Positions 44,111 through 55,900 of a DNA stretch of 64,000 nucleotides are shown piece after piece. Source of the DNA: Baylisascaris procyonis (taxonomy: Eukaryota; Nematoda; Chromadorea; Rhabditida; Ascarididae); NCBI GenBank assembly GCA_037389465.1, contig JAZARR010000269.1:1-64000 (forward strand). Reading direction: 5' to 3'. The translations under genes were made by a program, and so were the position numbers. Each line of letters opens with the position of its first letter. Position 1 is the stretch's first letter. The notes below the pieces were generated by a model, which ran no database searches, was not told the DNA's origin, and saw only the letters and a program-made list of their open reading frames with translations.

Positions 44111-46827
44111 GCGATAATTATGTTTCTCTTTAATTGAAGCAATAAAAGAAATCAAGTAAAACGACGATAGCAATAGCCAAACGGGATTGATTATGCGAGT
44201 ATTCCCTCCTTTCAATTCCTCTCCCTTCCCACCATTTAGAGTCTGGTTGGAAAAACTCGAGAATAGCTTTATTAAGGTGTTTTTTTTTTGCTGTAAAGCA
44301 AATAAAAAGTTTTTTCAAATGTCGAAAATTTATATTCGCGACAGAATTTTGCAAATTTTGCATTTATTTGTTTTGGAACTTTCTAATTGTTTTCCATTTC
44401 GATCACCCCATCAACACCTTTTCTAGTTAACATCTTCATTGATTTTAGTCAATAAAATAAGTTTCATCAATCTAATTACCCTCTATAAAGGTTTTATTCA
44501 TTGCATTTCAGCAGCTGTCAACAAGTGATGCCGTACAGTCGTTTGTCACTAATGAATCGGCTTCATTCCTTGCACTCAATAGACTCTTCATCAAATGTGT
44601 TAGAATGGATCTTTGCATTGAGTTAGCGATCTTTTTTTGAATTTAATGTTTTTCTTTGCATTTTAAAGCATAAAAGCAATAACGCGAGTTTGCAATGAAG
44701 GTGTGAGAAGTGCTTTATATTACTGCTAGCAAGGGCATTCAGTTGTATGCAAATTTCCATGAACATAGACCGACCGTTCAGCAATCCGGCCACTTTCCAT
44801 TGTGCTACCTCAGCACTGTATTATTAAATTATAAGTTGTGATAACTGATGAATTGCATTTATTTGGAATTGTTCCCGATCTTATTATTTCATTTATATGA
44901 CTGTGAAATCACCAAATGATCTTTGTAGTGGGAGCAGTTTGTCAATAGTGAAGCATGATTTATTTTAAATGAACTATGATAGAATTTGGGAGAGTTGAGT
45001 AAATAAACCAGCGATGAAATGATTTGCATAAACGCGGTGCTCACATCAGGTCACATTTAATAACACCTATAAAAGAATACATGAGCAGAGATGGTAACTT
45101 ATAGAACTAGCAATCAGCACAACATTATTAAATAGATCCCTAATGGTCCATCAAGGCGGTGTTAACAGAACTGAGTTTTTCTATCGAAAATAGGTGATAA
45201 TAAAGCACTGATTTAAAGCCAAGTTTACTGCTTTCTATACGTTAAAACTGTTTCCTCTATAACGGTCCAGGTTCATCACATCGTTTCGATTACTAATATA
45301 ATGTAGTACACAGGAGAATAAATCGGTATCTCTATGCCACAGTAATGTTCATTACAGTAGTATTGGCGAGATGAATTTACGAAAATAATCTGTCGGATCT
45401 TCTGAATCATTGAAATTTTTAGGTGGAAAATCGAATAAATAAAAGAATCTACAAAGTGCGGCATCTGCAAAGAGTATTAACTAATAGGCAACTTATTTAC
45501 TATAATGAAATGTCTGATGGACATAGTTTTACCGATTTTATCGTATATGAATCATGCATATCGTAAATAAAAGAGTGGCATCTTTTTGTGAAATTGAGGA
45601 AATGGGAATTAGCAGAGAGGAAACGAACGACAAACGCATTGGGTAAAGGATAGAGAAATAAGTGATCAGTGGAAATGTCTGCTGAACTCAATTGGCTAAG
45701 AACCAGCGAGAAAGCCTCAATTCAAACACTTTTAGAGTACCACTTCGTTTAAATGAATATGTTATACACCACTCCTATAGCGTTATCATAACAATTTAGA
45801 AAAAACAAGGATAATTGATTGCTAGATGTGATTTAAAAAAGATATCAGAAACGGGGTGTGTCAAGCAGAACCAATTTTGATGAGGTGTCTCCCTCAAATT
45901 CCGTTGTTTGTAAGTTTTATCGTCGTAATGTACATTTAAGCAGTAGCATAATTTAGAGCTGTTTTAGTAAATAGGATACATTAGTGAGATGCGCCACGAT
46001 GCAGTATGGCCACTCACAATGCCGTAACATAGAGATAGTAAGTAAGACTTGAACATTATAAGCGATCAATTAACAACAATAATCTATTGATAATACAGCA
46101 ATAATTTAAATTATGATTGTAAAGAAGAAGATTTGCTTGCAGTTCTCCATGGGGCGCTGTTTTGAAGGAAACAATCAGTGTTATTGCAAATTTTTCGTAT
46201 CTTTCTCTCAATGCCTGCATAGAGGTGAAAATTATTTATAAATTCATATTTTATTCAATGCTGTTGCTATTTATTTAGATTCCTTTTGAAACGATCAACA
46301 TATATGAATGTGATCATAGTTGTTATCAACTGATTTGCCTAGGAAAAAGAGAAATTCGATTGGTGTTTAGATGGGAATAATTCATGAAATAATATCTATC
46401 TCAAGGTTTTGATTGGTGGACATGCAAATTAATCTATTCTGAGGTTTTATTTGAAGGAAAGTTTCTTTTCATACTGACTTTTTAATTCAGTTACATTCAA
46501 TTTGCATTGTTCTACTATAAAGAAGTCATCACATTTCAATTTTTTATTGCATTAGTGAAGCAAAAATCATTCATAATACTACAGTAAGTATGCGGTGATC
46601 ATTAGTTAAGAAATTACGATAAAGCGAAAAACATTAAATGAAGACGGCATTGAATCTTCTCTTGTTTCATTAAAATATAAGGTATATGGTACTGATGTGG
46701 GTGTGGCTATATCGTATGACAATTTCTGGTGTATTTATAAGAATTTTGGTGATTATTACGAGAAGATTAATTCAGTTTGTTTTCAGATGACAAAAATAGT
46801 GAAAGGATTTTCGCAGTTATGTGGTAA

Positions 46828-46913
<86 letters not shown>

Positions 46914-49900
46914 AGTATATATATGTCTGGAATAATTCTGTAAAAGAGTTATGAGTTGTCATGATGGATTTACGAAGTAATTTTGAGGTTTTCGTGTCAC
47001 AAAATTTCATCAAGGTAAAGGGTACTGTGATGAAATCAGATTACTATTCCATATAAATTAATAACATTACAATTCAATTCCATTCCACCGTCATCTTTCA
47101 ACAATTTACTACTGTGAACGATTAATACTTCAAAGAAAGTGATATCTGTTATGCTACATCTATATGGCATCGGGAATGACAGTTTTTCTTTTCGAGGAAG
47201 AAAATGAGGTGATATATTGTGATTTTAGGCTTTTTTGAGTTTTTACATAATCAGACGGTTCGATAAGTGTAACAGCAAAAACTCTGTTTTATGCAGGCAT
47301 AGATCAGGTTATCCCTGTGTTTCAACTTTGGCATTTCGTTTCAATGGGGGAGGCGGAAGGGAGGGGTTGTTCTTCCCAACAGTGCGATCTGCGAAACTTC
47401 CTATAGTGAGAATAGGTCTTTTTTGGACTCCACACCAGAAGATCTATAGAATAAGCCTATTGGTGGCCCATATTTCATTAATGTTCACTACGTTGGAAAT
47501 AAAGCAGACACAATTTACTGTCGACTAAAACGGTGCACCGACCTAATTGAACCAGTTGACTGAACTGAGAGACCATCAATTATCGGAGTTTTAAACATAG
47601 ACAACAGAAGGGTGCAACGGTGGCTGCAAAGACGTCGTTCAGAGTTGAACGGTACGTCCTCTTTGTGGGATCCATGTGAAGATGAGTGGGAGCGCGAGCA
47701 TGCGTTGAGCGACGGAGGCATAGGTACTGGATTTGCGACCCTGGTGTCAGTTGAACAGCGTCAGGTCGAATACGTCCAGTAATTGACCGAGAGTCTATTT
47801 GTGCGCGATCGTAGCTGGTTGATGTCGTGTCGAACGTTTCCGCATAAGTCGCGTTGCCGAAGCGACGGTGCCATATCCAGGTACTTTTCGATCCTCGATA
47901 ATCTTTGGCGTAAACGGCATCACCGACCGGCGACGAGTGACGATTGAACTGTTCTTCCATGCGTAGCCCTTTGCAATATCGGTCTGCGGCATCATCAGAT
48001 CGAGAATGGTACGCATTGGCGTCCCGATTTTCATAAGTGATCCGGTCCAGACGGACAAGGCGTCGAGGTATGCCGTTAGAAAGGTCTGCAGTGCATCGAC
48101 CGTCGGTTCCAACTTGATGCATGACGCTTGAATGTATCCACAAAGCGTTCTGGACCATTGCTTTGCGGGTGGAACGGAGGGGAGCGTAGATGGTAATTCG
48201 TGAGGTGGACAGCACATCTGCAGCAGATGGTCGATAGATGAGATTGAGCAGCATAGGAACAGTGAAGGTCGTCCGGTTTCAATGTAAGTGCTTAGACTTG
48301 GTGCAGTGTCCTAATCCTGAATTAGAGAATTGCTTCTGTAGGCTTGCAATGAGCGTAGAGCGGAGATGAGTGTCGTTTGCAGATGATTTGTAAGGCTTCG
48401 GAAGAGGGTTCAAGAAGTCGATGACTGGGTATGATCGATTTCGAAGTGCACTATATCCTGAACCTTGATATTTTTGTTGTTGGCGGACTTCAGTTTGATA
48501 AATGGTGGACGCAATTTCGGACAATTGATCGCGATCCAATCTGACGCTGAGTAAAGTGGCATCGGCTCCAGTGTCGAATGTGAACCGTAACGTTGATCTG
48601 GACTTGCCGGTAAATGCGGTTGATTGGCGCGATGTCTGCCATAGTGGAGACGTTGTTCGCCTTTCTTCGCTTCTTCAAATTCTGCCTCTTTTCTGCAGAA
48701 GCCTTTCTTATGACCGATGAGTTTGCAATCTTGGCACGCTTTGAAGTCTCGCAGTGTAGACTGCCACAGTGTGTTTCTACTGACATTGATTTCTTGCTGC
48801 AGCGATGCTGAGCCTGGCATCTTGTCTGATGCTCAAAAACTGTTGGATTTCGGTAGTAGTTCGAGTGTCTCCTCTATTTTGCGCAGAGCGCGAGCACGAA
48901 TGTCAACGTCTTCTGGAGTGAGCAGATCCAGACATTTCAGTGACGGCGTTGAATTCATCTCGTGGCGTCGATTAACAATTCGTATAGTTGTTGAGAGATT
49001 CACCGTTGCGCTGAGTTCTGTAGATGTAGCGACGGGCAATGACGTGTTGTGCGAACAGTTCTTTCAGCGTCTTGACGGTATCTTCGAAGGAGACTCATTG
49101 GCAGAATATGGTTGGTGAAGCGGGCATACGTACTGGCGTCCAGCTTCGAAACGATGAGACTGAAGTGCCGCTCCATCGAAATGATGTCTTCATTGAACCA
49201 TAAGTCGAACGTGCCGCCATTATCTGGATCGTAAGCGAACTCCGTCGTGTCGACAGCGAGTTTGTGATAAACTCAGTAGTCGATGCAGTGGGTCCGATAG
49301 CGGTCAGCATCCGCTCCACTCAAGTAGCTGCTGCCGATCCTCCAGGATGGCTGCGAGCGTTCGTTGCTGCCGTTCCTCTTGAGCGTCGAGTATTGCTCGA
49401 AGCTTCGCTGTAGATCGTTGCTGACGATCGCTGTTCATTGCTGTCGATCCTTGCTGCTCGAATACTGCTGTCGATCTGCTGTTCGAAGTCGATCCCTGCT
49501 GTTCGAAACTGATCGCGTTAGCAGCAGGTTCTTCATCCATTTCCAGCTGAAGGTATGCTTCGGAGAGGTCGATCAGTCCATCCAACTTGGTGAATATATC
49601 GTCAGGAATTGGTAGTGCATTACGACTTAATTTGCATAAATCAGCCTCAGTGATATCTGTTCTTCTTTGTTCTATTATATTGCACCCTTCTTCTGGTTGT
49701 CTGCATGTTTCAAACCCGTTCGTTGTTATGTGCGTTGACTCCGATATATTGATGGTTTTTCGTGCTCCTCAGTTCAGTCAATTGGTTCAGTTTCCCAGTG
49801 CGGTTTGGTGCACCGTTTCGACAGTCCTTCAACTGCTCGCCTACGGCACAATTCAGATAAACCCCTGCAGGTTGGAGACACATTTCTTTTAATAAAAGGA

Positions 49901-52900
49901 AGAACGGTGCGCAAAGACTTTAGTTGTTGATTTTTGATATATCGGAATACACGGAAACCTATGCGTGTTGTTGGTCTCGTCTGCTGTTTCCAAGCCTGCA
50001 TATAGGATCAATTCCTTGGCCACAGAAAAGGTACTGTCCGCAGCCATCATCGATCAAACTTACCGATCATGTTCTCGCACATAGGGTCGATCCTCGGTCC
50101 ACTGATGAGAGGAATGACTGGGACGGCTAGATGTCGTAGTGAAGTCCAGCAAAGCCTTCAGATTAGAAATTTGAGCGGTCGCGGAGTGATTTTTGAAATT
50201 TTTGGAAGGAAGAAATGAGGAAATGACGTTAACCCTTATGAAGCTTTAAAGGTTGATTTGATAACTGCAATGCTTCCTGAATAGGGAATTTCTCACAATA
50301 CCCTTCTCGGTCGTCGCTTCCAACCTTGTTTCTGGACTATGAGGCTATCCACCGATCGCTGATCACGATCGATCATTTCCAGCAGCTGAGCAGTCTAGAA
50401 AGTGAATTTGTTTCTCTCTTTCATATGAAATTCAGTTCGTGTATTGGAAAGTGGTGAGCGCACATCATCGGAAACAAAATGTGCACTGCTTCGATTGTTG
50501 GGCAATATGTGTACACATAAGGGAAGCGCCATCACGATTGCGACCAACTCACAATTGGTTGATCGAATTGCGATGGCGGTCGCGGACGACGACGTGAAGA
50601 TCAGTCATGCCGCACTCCGAACCGTTCAGATGTTCGCACTTCTAGGTCCTTCTTTTGCTAAGGTTGGTGATCTTTTTCAACTGCAGTGTTTCAGTGCTTC
50701 AAGCATTACATGCAGCTAGAGTGGTTTTCCACCGGAGAGGAATGAGTGATTGCGCATTCAGTTACTGATGCCGAATTCTGGAAATTACAGAGAGTGTTAC
50801 GGTTGTATGATGATTTCTGATCATCATACTAGTGAACATTTATTACTCAGGCCTCATGTTCTCGATTCGTAATCCATAATAGAAATATCATCTGATAAAG
50901 ACCGAAATAAGCAAATATAACCTGTTAATTTGCGGTGAGGGTACGCCGCATTTAAGTTGAGAAGCTAATAGCAACATCCTACATTATCAAGGTATTTCTT
51001 TTAATTCGCAATTTTATTCCCTCAGAAATTAAATCACTGATTCGAGAGAACTGAAAGGGATTCGAATATAAAAGAAAATACACTTGTTAAATAATTAAAA
51101 GGTTATCTGCTGTCACCAGAAATTCGTTCATATATGGCTCTAATTCTGAAATTTTTGAATGGATATTTTAGTTTTTCAGAAGAGATATTCAAAAATTTTT
51201 GAATCGTTTCTTCAAATCTTTTTAGCTGAACATTTTAGTTAAGATAACATTCCGCCTGATATTCAGTTCTAGGCAGCTATAAAATGCTATTCCAAATCTC
51301 TGTTGTGGGGGTGTGCAATATATTTTGAGGGGCGAATCAGAGATGTGATTACATTGATCCGTTTGTTGTCATCAGCCTGTAGAAGAAAAAATGCTTGCTG
51401 CCTAGTTTTTATTAATTCCCTCGGCTTATATATGCGCTAATTGCGGTGAAATGGCGACCGATATTAGCGAGTTATGTAGCATGTGCGAGGATTTGAGTGA
51501 ATGCGGTAGTGTGTGGCGCTTGTTGTCTCACTTACAGGTGAAGTGATCGAAACCGGAAGTGGTGGAGAAGTGATATCATCTCTAGTAGCTTCGAAAGGGT
51601 AGAAGTGCGTTTGAATGGAATCTTCAACAATTGCATTTTTAAAGCTGGAAAAGAACAAAGAGCTAACTATATTGCGCATTTTTAAACAGTTCCTAGTCGT
51701 GCAAAGTTGACAGCATCTTCCAAATGGTGTTTTTTGAATTAATTTCTCCAGTCTGGATGTCTTTGCACCACACTCTCCAGAATTTCTTTCAGACCTCACC
51801 AACGCCATTAACACTCACATCGCACTTGCATATTTCTTGCCTCATTCATTCACCATAATACCACTTTATATCCATCTGCCCATATTTAAAATATACGGAT
51901 GTTTGCAGAAACTTTTTGATTTATCAAAAGATTTGAAACAGGAATAATAGTCTATCTTCAAAGAATATTGAAAGAAAACGGCTAGCAGAAATTTGTTCTC
52001 CAAATCCTACAAACTACTTAAACGAGCAAATACGCATTATTTATCACGGAAAATAGTGCAAAACAAACTTTATCAATACGTAAAATAGCGATAGCGTTAT
52101 TTACATATAGGTCATATAGGACGTAACCCAACAATAATCGACCATATATGCAATTTATCCTTAAAGAGCAATACAATAAAAACCCCTCAATGAAAATTCG
52201 AAACGAAACCAACAAAGAAATTTTATAATAGTGAAAGAAAAAATCACATCATCCACCAAGATCGAAAGGTAACATGCAAGTGAATATAAAAATCCAAATT
52301 TATAAAAGAAAATAACGTCAATGAATAAAGGAGCAGAATAAACGCACATAATTTGCATATTTCATGATCAGCACTTCATCTCACTTTAATTCAACACTAC
52401 AGCTGATCGGCTTCGACAAACCTTACTTTAGCGCTAGATAAATCTTGATGGAAGTAAAGGGATATCGTATAATAAAACAGATCTCCGATTTTAATACTCA
52501 AGAAAAGTTTATTAGCGAACAACCAGGTAACCACTGCACCGATAAAAATATAGTCTTGAAAACGTGGATGAACAATCATGGTGGTGTTTTTGGGAATGTG
52601 CTTATTGCTTGGTCGGTTGGAAGACAACCGGTGTTGGTTTATATGATGGATTGCAATGCTGCGGCAACGGCTTCTCATGGTACGCACGAATCGCCTCTGC
52701 TGGGTAATCCTTGTTTGTCTGAAATAGACTGCCTAATTATAAAGCCAATTAAATGGTGCAGGTCAATAGAATCAGTCAAAAAATACAGCACTAACTTTAA
52801 AGATATCCTCCCCTTTTTTACAAATCCGTATTTCCTTCAAGTGCTAATCAGCACGTCATCACGATTGATCTGGAAGCAACCGCATTCACCCAGATTTGGT

Positions 52901-55900
52901 TCCAACTAAGAAATATGCTCCAAGGCGGGCATATGAGAACATAGAACAATTGTCAGTAATAGAAATAGACGGCTAATAATGAGTGGACAGTAGGAAAATG
53001 TGAACGCAAGACTATCGGTTTAGAAGGTGCGTCCTCGGAAAAATGTAGTACCCGTTTTGCAGATTGGCTTTTCCAGTCTCAAATTCCCCTCACCTTTCTC
53101 ATCAAGATTTTCGAGTCACTTTATAAAGACTCGACCAGCAGAATATCACTACATGAGAAACAGATGAACAATAATAATGTTCAAGAAAAGACATGAGTCT
53201 ACAATCACAGCGATTGTTATTCTTTATTCGCTGTCTTTTTCCGCACTAATAAAACCCTTACCTGAGCCGCTAAGCCGGTGTGCGCAAGCACGTTTTTCGC
53301 TTCGACCACTTCGGTGCTCTCGCTTTCCTCACGAGATGCCTTCTCGGCCATATTGGTTTTCTCAGACTCGGAGACACGAGCCTTCCGAGCAATACGGACT
53401 CCACCAGCTATTTTCTCAGCCGGAGCATGCCCACCCTTCAGATTCTGTTGCTCATCATCCATTATTGATTATCGATCTGTAAAGCTTCACCTCGTACGAA
53501 AATAAGTGAATAGCAGGGATACTTAAAAATAAGTACGAGTAATGGTTTAGTAGGTGCACACTTGGCTGGATAGCCTCGCAGAAGCGATGAACCAATAAAA
53601 GGACTGTGAATAATCCCACCTACGAATTCTTCGTGAGGAATATTGTTATAGTAGTTTAGTATGTCACCGACTTGTAGACATGAGATGCTGCTCAAATGTA
53701 GTAACTATCATTTTTATTTCATTTATATCCCAGCAATTTCTAATTTCCTTGTTCGCTAATTGAAGAACGATAACATTACAACAAACAGCAGAAATCACAA
53801 AGGCCAACCTTTCTATAAGTGAATGGCTAAAATGTAGTCAAAAAATATGCGTGGAAATTGAATGGAGCACATTTTTCACTCAATATTTTGATAAACGTGG
53901 CGATCAGTGCAGGTGTGAGAATTAATTAAAAAATTTGTATAAAGGAGGCGGAATAAACGTTCACCCTTAGACGTTGGGTGAAGGGAACAGAGCAGATGAT
54001 GAGGGAAATAGAAAGAGTGTAGAAAGAATATGGCTCCATTGCCCTTCCCTTTCTTCCTCTCGATTTTTTTTTTCAAGCCACAACCTTGGGGGAAACTGTA
54101 TTGTATGCAAACTTTATAGGATCATATCAGGAAAGAAAAAACAAATAAAGGGACGTAATCAAATACGTGGCGGCGATGTGGTATGTGCTGTCGATGATAA
54201 ACAGAAGGTGTTATTTTGGTATTGATTGTGAAGGCTTGTGAAACAGGTGTCACTTCCTAGTTCACAGACCTGTTTCTCGGAGACGATCGGCTGCTCTATT
54301 AGTTGAAATGAAATAACGAATATCTTTCAATTCTAACTAAAACTATATTTAAATATCGGCTGTATTACTTCAACGAATAAATTGAAGTAATGGCCTTCAT
54401 TGCGTTGTTTTGCATATTTTCTGCAAAAGAAAATGCGATGGTGATAGAATGTCTACAATTATAAGGGGTGATAATGGTGGTTATTGGCGACGTCCATGTA
54501 ATACCGATTCCATCATCACCAGGAATGAACTTAGAGCAAAAAAAGATATAACTTCCTTCTCATAAACACTAGCAAATATTTGTATAAAACATCCTACAGG
54601 CATTCACCGGTTCAAAAAGAACACTCAATTATGAAAGGATTCAACAATATAACGAAGCACAAATGCATTTATTTGTTGTCTGCAATTTTATTTAATTTTC
54701 TTATGCTGGTTTAGTTTTTTTTTTTAATTTATTTCGTTTCGTTTATGAAGTTTCTTTAAAAATACGTCATAGATCATAAACGATAAAATATGTGGTAGAG
54801 TTCTTCATCGCAGGTTTCAGAAACATACAACCAACGTAACTAAATGAAGTTCGGGATGATAGAACCCCCTTCCCATACCTTCAGGATTAAAGTACCGTTC
54901 TTCTACCCGCCCCCCCCCCTCCCCGATTCACCTCCATTCACAAACCTGGCTAAGGCTATGCCTGAAATCAGGCTTACTGTAACAGGTTTTACAAATTCTC
55001 AAAACCATTAGTAGATAAATTTACATTTTAAAAAGCTGTCATTAAGACATCGCAAGTCACTGAGTGGACGGTGTGGGTTTAATTCGGCCTCAATGCCCAC
55101 CACAATCGAATTTAGTCGTTGATCGATTTACTCCAAGGGGATTCAACCCGGTTTCGGTTCCGTATCGGTAAGAGGACGCCGCCCGACTATGACCAGGTTT
55201 AAGCCATCTCTGTTTGGACGCACTTCCAACTTTCTCAAAAATGAATGCAGCATAGGTCCTATACTCCAAACCCCTACGAATAGAATGACGAGTTTTGTTA
55301 TATTCAGCAATAAGAAGGAGGACGTTCCCTGTTATCGCTATAAAAAACCACACTCTGGGGACATGTGACGATCATTCGATTGTTGTTAACAATTTTAAAA
55401 AGTTATTTACGAATGTGTACGGGATAAAAATGGGAAATATTCATATAGACAGCATGGAAAAATATTTTTAAGCAGGAAAAAGTTATTTATTATTAAAATT
55501 TATTAAAATGCCCCAAAAATTGTCCCATAAAAATTTGATTACTTCCTTTCTCTCACAAAACGATGAAGTTATATTTATATGTGCATCAATCTCAATGAAA
55601 AATACATCAGAAAGGGAACCCGACCATCTCTAATAAGACGATAAATAAAACCAAACCATCCACAACAACTGCAAATTACTCGATTAAACACGAACATGAA
55701 AAACTGGCAAGAATAATGCTACGCGTACTATGCAGTGGCAGCTGGGTGGCTCACGTTCGCATCGATCGGTGATGTGAGACATAAAAAGAAGGGGGTGTGA
55801 GATCATTGCCATGTGCACATTTAAGCTGGACGCAGAGAAAGAGAGCAATCAAAGAAACTGCTAGTTGTCATCGTGAATTTAGCAACGGTGAGCGCGTAGA

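Larger units (their letters stand above)
47580..50001 (-). mobile_element. Decayed, rearranged Ty3/gypsy LTR retroelement
   Basis: Read on the minus strand the order is: a reverse-transcriptase fragment, a gag-like start, gag body, CCHC zinc knuckle, aspartic protease, the entrance of RT, then directly the C-terminal part of integrase. Most of RT, all RNase H and the integrase catalytic core are missing between 48.3 and 48.25 kb, and there are many stops and frameshifts. No LTR pair was found. The family resembles the nematode gypsy group annotated as K02A2.6-like. It lies inside the ARM gene, opposite to its transcription. Confidence 0.85.
46824..50435. other. ARM gene intron 3 with retroelement insertion
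   Basis: Contains the TA microsatellite, dispersed repeat copy B (47330-47470) and the decayed gypsy element (47580-50000, opposite strand). The last 400 bp before exon 4 hold no recognised feature. Confidence 0.7.

Noticed and set aside
51535..51645. Exon-like minus-strand segment between TTTTCCAG and GTAAGT
   Set aside because: Good splice motifs, but DAP1 is already complete upstream of it, and no other gene on that strand connects.
52445..52909. 154-residue open frame on the plus strand
   Set aside because: It is the shadow of DAP1 exon 2 on the opposite strand, which has clear family similarity and proper splice sites.
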